Positions 1 to 7,086 of a DNA stretch of 64,000 bases are shown here, piece after piece; within the stretch, counting starts at the first letter, position 1, and each line of letters begins with the position of its first letter. Position numbers and translations under genes: made by a program. The notes beneath the pieces were generated by a model. The model saw only the letters and a list, made by a program, of their open reading frames with translations. It was not told where the DNA came from and ran no database searches. This DNA comes from CAG-390 sp045543615 (lineage in GTDB: Bacteria; Bacillota; Clostridia; Oscillospirales; CAG-272), in contig JAZPXL010000018.1 of NCBI GenBank assembly GCA_045543615.1, positions 1 to 64,000 of the forward strand, given 5' to 3'.

Positions 1-2
1 TC

Positions 3-116
3 ACTGCCGCCGTGCAGAATATGAAGAAAATTGCGAACCTATGCTGGAGGGATACCCCCAGTTCCCTTGCTTTTTTACCATTCTTTAGAAAAAAACAAAG
101 CCTATCTCGCGCTTGA
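3..116 (+). pseudogene. 3' tail of a DDE transposase (probably IS1182/IS5-like), cut by the window edge
   Basis: The reading frame entering from the left edge gives 37 codons and a stop at 114-116. It contains AVQNMKKIANLCWRD and PFFRKKQ, which look like the C-terminal end of IS1182-type transposases: a helix of the N(M/L)KK(I/L)A type followed by a short basic tail. The start and catalytic residues lie outside the window, so I cannot say whether the copy is intact. A strong terminator follows at 138-165. The call rests on pattern recognition of a short tail and is moderate. Confidence 0.5.
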
Positions 117-137
117 GATAGACTTTGTCAGTGGTCT

Positions 138-165
138 GACCATCTGCAAAGCAGATGGTCTTTTT
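138..165 (+). terminator. Rho-independent terminator after the transposase tail
   Basis: GACCATCTGC (138-147) pairs perfectly with GCAGATGGTC (151-160) around an AAA loop and is followed by a T run. It lies 21 bases after the stop of the left-edge reading frame. Confidence 0.7.
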
Positions 166-275
166 GTTGTCGGTGGTGGATTCGGAGAAACTCGCCGGGG
201 GCGAGTTTCGGACTTGTGCTGTGTTAGCACTATGGCAACGTGCGAGATGGGCATCACCGAATTTCTGCTTTCCAC

Positions 276-520
276 CAACAAAAACAGAACATTTGTCTAC
301 CGACAAATGTTCTGTTTTTGTTTATCCAAGCCGCAGGCGCAAGCCAAAGGCTTGGCATATCATCACCGCGCGAAGTGCGGCATATATCATCAGCCCCTTT
401 GGGGCTGTATCTCATCACGCGCCAGCGTGTATTTTCCTGCGGCTTGATGATATACAACACTTCGTGTTGATGATATACAATTCCTTGCGGAATTGATGAT
501 ATACAAGGCTTGCGCCTTGA
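276..520. repeat. Hairpin-array repeat, copy 1
   Basis: It begins with a perfect 21-bp inverted repeat (277-297 with 302-322, loop TACC). A chain of short hairpins follows: CCGC/GCGG, GCCCC/GGGGC, ACGC/GCGT, AACAC/GTGTT, AATTCC/GGAATT and AAGGC/GCCTT. The hairpins are separated by the constant spacer TGATGATATACA, or by its reverse complement in the first half. An outer pair, AAGCCGCAG (328-336) with CTGCGGCTT (437-445), encloses the first half. A second copy lies at 1174-1415 in the same orientation. There is no reading frame and no CRISPR-like unit spacing. It looks like a REP/MITE-type element, function unknown. Confidence 0.8.
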
Positions 521-545
521 TTTTAGTTAGACTTTGTGGTATAAT
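517..545 (+). promoter_or_regulatory. Promoter for the NUDIX gene
   Basis: TTGATT (517-522), a 17-base spacer and TATAAT (540-545), with TGTGG just upstream of the -10. The -35 box lies on the last hairpin of repeat copy 1, so the repeat end contributes to the promoter. Confidence 0.7.
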
Positions 546-606
546 CTAATCGATAAGAATATGTCGAACAGTTAAACGAATAAGAATTTGACGGAGGCAT
601 TAGCAG

Positions 607-1083
607 ATGGATATATCTTTTAAATCAAATAACGAGAAATTCAATTATAGAGTTTGCGCTATGATGATTTCTGACGGGAAAATCTTGGCTATGCACGATG
701 ATAGATCACCCTATTACTATCTGCCGGGTGGGAGAGTTGCATTAGGTGAAACGGCAGAAAATGCTGTTATTAGAGAGGTCCAAGAGGAATTGGGTGTTGT
801 ACCTAAGATTGTTCGTCCACTTTGGCTAAACCAAGCTTTTTTTACTGAAGATGTCGATAATCTTCACTATCACGAACTTTGCATTTATTTTTTAATGGAT
901 ATATCAAATACACATTTATTGGAAAGAGGCGAACGGTTTACTTCAAACGAAGGTCATCGCATTCATACCTTTGAATGGTTGGGGTTTGAAAGATTGAAGG
1001 ATGAGTATTTTTATCCTCTATTCTTGAAAAAGGAGATATTTAATCTTCCAAAAGAGTTTACTATTCGCACAGAAATTGAGTAA
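607..1083 (+). CDS. NUDIX hydrolase
   Basis: A 158-residue cytosolic NUDIX protein. The box is complete: G42 x5 E48 x7 R56 E57 V Q E60 E61 L G63, so the metal-binding glutamates are present. Family members split nucleoside-diphosphate-linked substrates into a phosphate and a nucleotide or sugar phosphate; the substrate cannot be read from sequence. The start has GGAGG nine bases upstream and a 17-spaced promoter at 517-545. It is a single-gene unit bracketed by two direct copies of the hairpin repeat, which suggests it arrived or moves as a cassette. Neighbours give no metabolic clue. Confidence 0.92.
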   Translation: MDISFKSNNEKFNYRVCAMMISDGKILAMHDDRSPYYYLPGGRVALGETAENAVIREVQEELGVVPKIVRPLWLNQAFFTEDVDNLHYHELCIYFLMDISNTHLLERGERFTSNEGHRIHTFEWLGFERLKDEYFYPLFLKKEIFNLPKEFTIRTEIE

Positions 1084-1173
1084 GCAAATTCCAATTTGTC
1101 GAGAAGGCAGCAGGAAAAAGTTGACCTTTTTTCAGTTTTACCTACCCCAGTTGACCTTTTCACTCGTTTATCG

Positions 1174-1415
1174 CAACAAAAACAGAACATTTGCCTACCG
1201 ACAAATGTTCTATTTTTGTTTATCCAAGCCGCAGGCGCAAGGCTTCGGCTTGGCATATCATCACCGCGCGAAGTGCGGCATATATCATCAGCCCCTTTGG
1301 GGCTGTATCTCATCACGCTTTAGCGTGCATCTATCTGCGGCTTGATGATATACAACACTTCGTGTTGGTGATATACAATGCTACGCATTGATGATATACA
1401 CGCCTTCGTCGTGAT
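1174..1415. repeat. Hairpin-array repeat, copy 2
   Basis: Same layout and orientation as 276-520: a long inverted repeat at the left (here with a few mismatches), then the hairpins CCGC/GCGG, GCCCC/GGGGC, ACGC/GCGT, AACAC/GTGTT, AATGC/GCATT and CACG/CGTG, spaced by TGATGATATACA. Two stems differ from copy 1 on both sides so that pairing is kept (AATTCC/GGAATT against AATGC/GCATT, and AAGGC/GCCTT against CACG/CGTG). This indicates that the hairpins matter, not the exact bases. Confidence 0.8.
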
Positions 1416-1518
1416 TGAGATGCGAGATGGTGGCACTTTTTAGTCGTTCTTAGGCAACAAAATAGAAGATGCACCAAATGGTGCATCTCTAATTTAAAGA
1501 ATGATGCATAAGAAAAAG

Positions 1519-1556
1519 AAAACAGCTTGTACACCCACGGGTGCGCAAGCTGTTTT
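1519..1556 (-). terminator. Terminator of the Thr-rich surface protein
   Basis: AAAACAGCTTG (1519-1529) pairs with CAAGCTGTTTT (1546-1556); an inner CACCC/GGGTG stem lies in the loop. On the minus strand it is followed by TTTTCTTTTTCTT. Confidence 0.75.
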
Positions 1557-1586
1557 GTAATTTTTAAAGAATCAAACTATCAATTA

Positions 1587-2906
1587 TCAGTTAGTTCTCT
1601 TCTTTGCAACGATTGCTACAGAAAGAACTGCAACAACAGCAAGGATTACGAAAAGAACTGCTGTGTCGCCGGTTGCGCCGGGATCGGTAACAGTTGTGTC
1701 AGCAACAGTAGTCTCAGGAGCAGCTGCAGTTGTGGACTCAGTTGTAGCCTCAACAGTTGTCTCTTCTGCTGTTGTCTCTTCTACTGTTGTCTCTTCTGCT
1801 GTTGTCTCCTCAGCCTCAACAGCTGTGAAGATTGCAGGGAACTGAGAAACGCCTACGTTAGCAGCATTTTCGCCTGTGATGTAGCTGATGGCGGAAGCGG
1901 AGAAAGTAGCAAACGTATTGTATGTACCGAGATAACGATCAGAACCTGCACAGTTAACTACCCAAGTTCCTGCAGCATCGCTGTACTTGAAAACGCCGGT
2001 GGGAGTTTCAGTAATGCGAACGCCTGCCTTGCCGGTCTGATACTCATAAATGTCAATATACTTCTTGGTAGCACCATCCATAAAGGAGAGAAGATATCCA
2101 CCTTCAACAGTCTCTACTGTAAGGAGAGCAGCAGCGTTTGCATCTTCGGTTGTTGCAAAATAGTTACCACTCATCGCACCATTGAAGTAGAGCGTCTTGC
2201 CAAGGTTAGCCTGAACAAGGTGCATTGTGTACTTCTTGCTTGTGTCGAATGTGTTGGGGTTAATGGGAGTTGTAGGAACCTCCGGAGCAGCAACGGTTGT
2301 GTCAGGTGTTGCTACTGTGGTATCAGGAGCTGCAGCGGTTGTATCATCAGCAGCTGCTGTACCTACTGCGTAAAGATAGAACTCGCAGGGATAACCAGCC
2401 TTGTTGCCATTAATAGTAGTAGTCTTGTAAGATCTGAACTTGCCGCTCTCGTTCTTGTTAGAAGCGAGCTTAGTTGTATCAGAACCCGTACCTGCAAAAG
2501 TAAATACGCCGTTAGTGAATGTTACTTCCCAGTTGTATGTACCGCTCAGGATGCCATTGTTGTTGCCAGTCTTAGGCTTAATGAAGTTGCCAGCGGAGTC
2601 CTTAAGTGTAACGGATGTTCCGTCAACTGTAACTGTCCAAATGGTATTAGCTGCAACGGAGTCAATCTTGCCATCTACAGCAGTGCCGTCAGTAGCAAGA
2701 ACCCAGCTTGAGCCACTATCGAATGTAGTCATAGCCTTGTTTGTAGCCTTAGTAACGATAACGTACTCACCGGTTACGAGCTGGTCAGCAGATGTGATGA
2801 GAGTTGCGGACTTTTCGTCAGCAGCTGCTGCAGTAAAAGGAATAAGTGCGAGAACAGTCATTGCAACAAGAAGCAATGCTGTAATCTTGCGAATTGTTTT
2901 GTTCAT
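1587..2906 (-). CDS. Secreted Thr-rich surface protein with sortase-like C-terminal anchor
   Basis: A 439-residue exported protein. The start is the ATG at 2906, preceded by GGAGG and followed by a classic signal peptide (MNKTIRKITALLLVAMTVLA, cleavage near the AAAA run). The middle has two beta-rich stretches of about 150 residues each, joined by a Thr/Ala/Pro linker. The C-terminus is a long EETTVEETT-type repeat, then DPGATGD, a 21-residue hydrophobic helix and KKRTN. This is the layout of a sortase substrate, but the pentapeptide departs from (L/N)PxTG. The class B sortase at 32902-33921 could be its partner; that is inference. No enzymatic motif was recognised; a binding or adhesion role is possible. 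Confidence 0.85.
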   Translation of the reverse strand: MNKTIRKITALLLVAMTVLALIPFTAAAADEKSATLITSADQLVTGEYVIVTKATNKAMTTFDSGSSWVLATDGTAVDGKIDSVAANTIWTVTVDGTSVTLKDSAGNFIKPKTGNNNGILSGTYNWEVTFTNGVFTFAGTGSDTTKLASNKNESGKFRSYKTTTINGNKAGYPCEFYLYAVGTAAADDTTAAAPDTTVATPDTTVAAPEVPTTPINPNTFDTSKKYTMHLVQANLGKTLYFNGAMSGNYFATTEDANAAALLTVETVEGGYLLSFMDGATKKYIDIYEYQTGKAGVRITETPTGVFKYSDAAGTWVVNCAGSDRYLGTYNTFATFSASAISYITGENAANVGVSQFPAIFTAVEAEETTAEETTVEETTAEETTVEATTESTTAAAPETTVADTTVTDPGATGDTAVLFVILAVVAVLSVAIVAKKRTN

Positions 2907-2946
2907 TTCTTTCCTCCAAATGTTTTTATTGGTTTTCGCTTTATAT

Positions 2947-2975
2947 ATTGTATCACTATTTGTCGGATTTTGCAA
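2947..2975 (-). promoter_or_regulatory. Promoter for the Thr-rich surface protein
   Basis: Read on the minus strand: TTGCAA (2975-2970), 17 bases, TACAAT (2952-2947) with TG one base before it. It lies 41 bases upstream of the start codon. Confidence 0.6.
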
Positions 2976-3066
2976 TAGCTAAAACGAAAAAAGTTAAGAA
3001 AATTAAATTATTTTTTAACAATTTTGCACAAGGAAACAGTGCTGAAATTAATAATTCAAAAAACTA

Positions 3067-3095
3067 TGGACTTTTTCTCTATTTTGTGGTATAAT
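3067..3095 (+). promoter_or_regulatory. Promoter for the SGNH lipoprotein gene
   Basis: TGGACT (3067-3072), 17-base spacer, TATAAT (3090-3095) preceded by TGTGG. The start codon is 25 bases downstream. Confidence 0.6.
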
Positions 3096-3119
3096 TTCAA
3101 AAAAATGAGGAGTAATATT

Positions 3120-4076
3120 ATGAAAAGAATTATATCTGTTTTAGTCTGCATCTCAATTCTTGGCTCTTCTCTGCTCTTTATGTCTTGTAATAATACAGCA
3201 AACGGCAGCGACACCACATCTTCTGTAGAAGCAACAAATCCTGACGCTGACGGCACAACATGTGGTGACGTTACAACTGTTCTTTCTGCGGATGCTACAA
3301 CTGACGAAACTACTACTGCTGACGCAAATAAGCGTGACCCTAACAAAGAAATAAAGATTCTTTTTGTAGGAAACAGCTTTACCTTCTATAACGATATGCC
3401 GACTGCTATTTTCGAAAAAATCTGCACGTCTGCGGGATATAAGGTAAAGGTTGATTCCGTAACAAACGGTGGTCATTACCTATCTGAATTTGCAGATATT
3501 TCAGACTCATACGGACTTATGGTTCGTTCGAGACTGAAGAAAACAAAATACGATGTTGTTATACTTCAAGAGCAAAGTGGTTGTGCCATCAAAGACCCCG
3601 GAAGATTCTATGACGGCGTTCGTGGGCTATCCGAGCTTATCAAGCAGAATGGTGCTGAAATATGGCTGTATGAAACCTGGGGCTACAAAGCAGGATACAG
3701 CAAGCTTCCAACCCACGGAGGCGACACGGCTACAATGGAGATGAAATTGCGTGCTGCATATACTGCAATAGCCGAAGAGGTCGGAGCGAGCGTGTCTCTC
3801 GTCGGAACGGCTATGCTTGATGTGCACACCAATAACACTTCTTTCGACGTATACAACAGCGATCTTTTCCATCCGTCCGTTTATGGAAGCACAGTAGCGG
3901 CGTTCACTCTCTTTGCATCAATATTTAACGAAGATCCAAGAGAGGTTGAGTTTAACGGTTCGGTTTCTTCAGAGAGCGCGTCAATAATAAAAGAAGCAGC
4001 ATATAAAGCCGTGTTCAATGACAATCCCGTAGCCGATGAATACAAAACCTCATCAGTAGGCGTTACAAGTAAATAA
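3120..4076 (+). CDS. SGNH-fold (DUF4886-like) secreted lipoprotein
   Basis: A 318-residue lipoprotein. The ATG at 3120 has GAGGAG seven bases upstream. The signal peptide ends in a lipobox (LLFMSC), so the Cys should be lipidated by Lgt, which is encoded at 55022-55825. A Thr/Asp-rich linker of about 45 residues precedes the catalytic domain. FVGNSFTFYNDMP carries the SGNH serine block I, ILQEQSG fits block II or III, and DLFHPSVYG carries the Asp/His pair. Related SGNH enzymes deacetylate or cleave esters of glycans; the substrate here is unknown. Monocistronic, with a strong terminator after it. Confidence 0.85.
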   Translation: MKRIISVLVCISILGSSLLFMSCNNTANGSDTTSSVEATNPDADGTTCGDVTTVLSADATTDETTTADANKRDPNKEIKILFVGNSFTFYNDMPTAIFEKICTSAGYKVKVDSVTNGGHYLSEFADISDSYGLMVRSRLKKTKYDVVILQEQSGCAIKDPGRFYDGVRGLSELIKQNGAEIWLYETWGYKAGYSKLPTHGGDTATMEMKLRAAYTAIAEEVGASVSLVGTAMLDVHTNNTSFDVYNSDLFHPSVYGSTVAAFTLFASIFNEDPREVEFNGSVSSESASIIKEAAYKAVFNDNPVADEYKTSSVGVTSK

Positions 4077-4082
4077 ATGTTT

Positions 4083-4110
4083 AAGGCACGCCCAAAGGCG
4101 TGCCTTTTTT
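4083..4110 (+). terminator. Terminator after the SGNH lipoprotein gene
   Basis: AAGGCACGCC (4083-4092) pairs with GGCGTGCCTT (4097-4106) and is followed by TTTTTT. Confidence 0.85.
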
Positions 4111-4140
4111 GTTTAACTAACAGAAAACGCAAAAAATCTA

Positions 4141-4169
4141 TTGTAAAACATAATCTTTTATGCTATAAT
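4141..4169 (+). promoter_or_regulatory. Promoter for proBAC
   Basis: TTGTAA (4141-4146), 17 bases, TATAAT (4164-4169), with the proB start 29 bases further on. I see no T-box or attenuator in the short leader. Confidence 0.7.
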
Positions 4170-4197
4170 AATTACATTATTTTTTGTGGAGGTCGAA

Positions 4198-4977
4198 ATG
4201 AGAATAGTAATAAAAATAGGAACAACAACTCTTACTCATTCATCCGGTCAGCTCAATATTAGGCGAACTGAGGAAATATGCCGAATTTTAAGCGACATCA
4301 AAAATGCCGGTAATGAAATCATTATTGTTTCAAGCGGAGCTATCGGAATGGGAAGCGCAAAGCTCTCGCTTCACGGCAAGCCATCGGACATCGCAACAAA
4401 GCAAGCGGCGGCCGCCGTTGGTCAATGTGAGCTGATGTACACTTATGACAAGCTGTTTTCGGAATATCACCACACAGTAGCACAGATACTTCTAACAGGC
4501 TCTGACTTCAACAGCACAGAAAGACACGAAAACTTCTCAAATACAATAAGCAGACTTCTTGAGCTTGGTGCTCTGCCGATTATCAACGAAAATGACACGA
4601 TAGCAACTGAAGAAATAAAAGTTGGAGATAACGACACACTCTCTGCACTGGTGAGCGTAAGCGTAAAAGCCGATCTGCTCATTCTGCTTTCTGATATTGA
4701 CGGATTATTTACTGCCGATCCTCATACAAGTCCCGATGCTGTACTTATCAAGCGCATTGATGAAATTAATGATGATATACTTGCGCTTGCAGGAGATAGT
4801 GCTTCCACTCTCGGAACAGGAGGAATGAGAACCAAGCTATCTGCGGCGCAGATCTGTACCGCTGGTGGATGTGATATGATAATCGCTAACGGAGCCAATC
4901 CTAAAATTCTTTACGATATACTTGATTCGACAGATCCCACCTGTACTCGTTTCGTCTCAAATAAGGAGCAAAAATGA
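4198..4977 (+). CDS. proB: Glutamate 5-kinase
   Basis: ProB phosphorylates glutamate with ATP, the first step of proline synthesis. The amino-acid kinase fold is complete: KIGTTTLTH near the N-terminus, SSGAIGMG for the nucleotide and substrate loop, NENDTI for glutamate binding and GTGGMRTK near the end. At 259 residues it is the short form without the C-terminal PUA domain. The ATG at 4198 follows TGGAGG; an in-frame GTG at 4186 lies over that ribosome site and is rejected. The stop overlaps the proA start (ATGA), so the two are translationally coupled. Confidence 0.97.
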   Translation: MRIVIKIGTTTLTHSSGQLNIRRTEEICRILSDIKNAGNEIIIVSSGAIGMGSAKLSLHGKPSDIATKQAAAAVGQCELMYTYDKLFSEYHHTVAQILLTGSDFNSTERHENFSNTISRLLELGALPIINENDTIATEEIKVGDNDTLSALVSVSVKADLLILLSDIDGLFTADPHTSPDAVLIKRIDEINDDILALAGDSASTLGTGGMRTKLSAAQICTAGGCDMIIANGANPKILYDILDSTDPTCTRFVSNKEQK

Positions 4978-6227
4978 CAAATCTTGAAATTATGCAGAGA
5001 GCCAAGAGAGCGTCGGTTTCTCTCGCGCTGCTCTCGACCGAAGACAAAAACAAAGCACTTTTAGCGATGGCGGATGCCTTGACTCTTGCAACCGAAGAAA
5101 TACTTATCGCAAACTCGTTGGATGTAGAGGCGGCGCGCTCTTCTTTATCTTCCGTTATGATTGACAGACTGATGCTCAGCGAAGCGAGGATCGCATCAAT
5201 GGCAAACGGCATTCGTGATGTTGCAAAGTTGCCGGATCCTATTGGAAGAACTATATCGACTGAAACACTGCCAAATGGACTTGTCATTGAAAAAGTGGGA
5301 GTTCCCCTTGGAGTTATTGGTATAATATATGAAAGCAGACCTAATGTAACGTCCGACGCTGCAGCTCTTTGCTTCAAAAGTGGAAACGCTTGCGTACTTA
5401 AATGTGGTAAAGAAGCTCACCTTACATCAATGGCAATTATCAAAGCAATCAAGTCTGCGATCTTTGAATTCGGACTTGAAGATGCTGTTAACATTCTCGA
5501 GGACAACAGCAGAGCTGCGGCAAACGAGCTTATGTGCGCAATAGACTATATTGATGTGCTCATCCCTCGTGGAGGAGCCGGGCTTATCAGATCCTGTGTA
5601 GAAAATGCAAAAGTTCCTTGTATAAGAACCGGCACAGGTATTTGTCATATTTATGTTGACAAATGCGCTGATATCGATATGGCTCTAAGCATTATTGAAA
5701 ACGCAAAAACTCAGCGTCCATCGGTTTGCAACGCCGCAGAGGTTTGTGTAGTTCACAAGGATATAGCAAATGTTTTTCTTCCGAAGCTCAGAGAGCGCAT
5801 CTGCACAGACAGAGCGGCAAGAGGACTTGCGCCTGTTGAACTCAGACTTGATGAATTTGCACAAGCGATAATTGATGGATGTCCTGCCACAAGCACGGAT
5901 TTTGATACCGAATTTCTCGATTATATTCTTGCAGTAAAGGTAGTTTCGTCTATTGACGATGCAATAGCTCATATTTCTGCACACTCAACAGGACACAGCG
6001 AGTCCATAGTTACGGATGACAGGGATGCCGCTGAGCGTTTTCTGTCCGAAATAGACAGCACCTCGGTTTATCATAATGCTTCTACAAGGTTTACCGATGG
6101 AGGAGAATTTGGACTTGGCTGTGAGATTGGTATTTCCACTCAAAAGATGCACGCAAGAGGACCTATGGGACTTTGCGAGCTGACATCCTACAAATACAAA
6201 ATCCGTGGAAACGGACAAACAAGATAA
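4974..6227 (+). CDS. proA: Gamma-glutamyl phosphate reductase
   Basis: ProA reduces gamma-glutamyl phosphate with NADPH to glutamate semialdehyde, the second step of proline synthesis. The 417-residue length is normal. VPLGVIGIIYESRPNVT is the family signature, the catalytic cysteine lies in RPSVCNAAE, and the C-terminal FGLGCEIGIST block is present. It starts in a four-base overlap with proB and ends 10 bases before proC, whose ribosome site lies on its last codons, so proBAC is one operon. Confidence 0.97.
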   Translation: MTNLEIMQRAKRASVSLALLSTEDKNKALLAMADALTLATEEILIANSLDVEAARSSLSSVMIDRLMLSEARIASMANGIRDVAKLPDPIGRTISTETLPNGLVIEKVGVPLGVIGIIYESRPNVTSDAAALCFKSGNACVLKCGKEAHLTSMAIIKAIKSAIFEFGLEDAVNILEDNSRAAANELMCAIDYIDVLIPRGGAGLIRSCVENAKVPCIRTGTGICHIYVDKCADIDMALSIIENAKTQRPSVCNAAEVCVVHKDIANVFLPKLRERICTDRAARGLAPVELRLDEFAQAIIDGCPATSTDFDTEFLDYILAVKVVSSIDDAIAHISAHSTGHSESIVTDDRDAAERFLSEIDSTSVYHNASTRFTDGGEFGLGCEIGISTQKMHARGPMGLCELTSYKYKIRGNGQTR

Positions 6228-6237
6228 GGAGATGGCT

Positions 6238-7038
6238 ATGAATAATAAAATAGGCTTTATCGGTTGTGGCAATATGGGTGGCGCACTCGCCTACGCAGTT
6301 TCAAAGAGCGTTAGTGGCAAAAGTATTTTGCTTTTCGATATTGATAAAAGCAAAGCCGATAACTTAGCTACGGAAACGGGCGCAAGCGTTGCAAGTTCAG
6401 CAACTGAGCTCATCAAATCGTGCAAATTTGTATTCCTTGGTATTAAGCCACAATTTATGGAAAGTGCCGTCTCGCCACTCGTTGATACAATCAATACAAG
6501 TGATTGCATCATTGTGACTATGGCCGCAGGGCTTGAGATATTCTTCTTTGAAGAGTATTTAAAAATCAATCGTCCTATCATAAGAATTATGCCAAACACA
6601 CCCTGCAAAATAGGCGATGGTGTAATTCTCTACGCTCCATCCAAAATGGTGTCGCTTGCCGATGAAGCAGTTTTTCTTGATGCTCTTAGCAAATGTGGGC
6701 TTATCAGCAAGCTTGAGGAGTCAAAGATAGATGCTGCAACAGCCGTATGCGGCTGTGGCCCTGCTTTCGCTTGTATATTTGCAGAAGCACTTGCTGATGC
6801 TGCCGTTGAGCTTGGCATACCCAGAGACAAGGCCATAATATACGCGGCACAAATGTTAAAGGGCTCAGCCCAGATGATTATTGACACACCCTCACCCGCA
6901 AGCCTCAAAGACGCCGTATGCAGTCCCGGAGGAAGCACAATTGCCGGTGTTCACGCACTTGAAGAAAACGGCTTCAGAGCTGCTACAATGGCGGCTGTGG
7001 TGGCAGCGTACAAAAGAAATATTGAGCTTAAAGGCTAA
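6238..7038 (+). CDS. proC: Pyrroline-5-carboxylate reductase
   Basis: ProC reduces pyrroline-5-carboxylate to proline. The N-terminal Rossmann motif GFIGCGNMGGAL and the C-terminal signature CSPGGSTIAGVHALEENGFR are both intact. The ATG at 6238 has TAAGGAG just upstream; the longer in-frame start at 6205 lies inside proA without a ribosome site. The 266-residue length is typical. It completes proline synthesis with the two preceding genes and ends in a strong bidirectional terminator. Confidence 0.96.
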   Translation: MNNKIGFIGCGNMGGALAYAVSKSVSGKSILLFDIDKSKADNLATETGASVASSATELIKSCKFVFLGIKPQFMESAVSPLVDTINTSDCIIVTMAAGLEIFFFEEYLKINRPIIRIMPNTPCKIGDGVILYAPSKMVSLADEAVFLDALSKCGLISKLEESKIDAATAVCGCGPAFACIFAEALADAAVELGIPRDKAIIYAAQMLKGSAQMIIDTPSPASLKDAVCSPGGSTIAGVHALEENGFRAATMAAVVAAYKRNIELKG

Positions 7039-7045
7039 ATATTAT

Positions 7046-7077
7046 AACAGCACCTCGGCATTTGCCGAGGTGCTGTT
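7046..7077. terminator. Bidirectional terminator between proC and lysA
   Basis: A 15-bp perfect stem, AACAGCACCTCGGCA (7046-7060) with its complement at 7063-7077, lies between converging genes. Confidence 0.8.
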
Positions 7078-7086
7078 ATTAATAAA

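Larger units (their letters stand above)
117..606. other. Gene-free stretch: terminator, hairpins, repeat copy 1 and NUDIX promoter
   Basis: No convincing gene is present. After the terminator there is a 10-bp hairpin (187-196 with 200-209). The segment 239-275 is loosely similar to the segment after repeat copy 2 (both contain TGCGAGATGG), so the conserved unit may be longer than the repeat itself. The hairpin-array repeat occupies 276-520, and the NUDIX promoter and leader run from 517 to 606. The ORFs that can be read through here come from the repeat. Confidence 0.7.
1084..1586. other. Gene-free stretch with repeat copy 2 and hairpins
   Basis: No supported gene. After the NUDIX stop, a short AGTTGACCTTTT motif occurs twice (around 1118 and 1149). 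Repeat copy 2 covers 1174-1415. A segment resembling the one before repeat copy 1 follows (from about 1421), then a perfect 9-bp hairpin AGATGCACC/GGTGCATCT near 1467-1490, and the terminator of the minus-strand surface protein at 1519-1556. Confidence 0.7.

Noticed and set aside
31..447. ORFs through the left-edge strip and repeat (31-447, 155-496, 1076-1345)
   Set aside because: They run through perfect inverted repeats and hairpins, have no ribosome site, and recur only because the repeat recurs.
276..1415. A CRISPR array made of the TGATGATATACA repeats
   Set aside because: Repeat units are only about 12 bases, the spacers are short self-complementary hairpins, the first half is inverted, and no cas genes are present.
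1527..2711. A 394-codon plus-strand frame rich in Cys and Ser
   Set aside because: It is the antisense of the Thr-rich surface protein, whose ACA/GTT repeats create a long open frame. The minus strand has the signal peptide, ribosome site, promoter and terminator.
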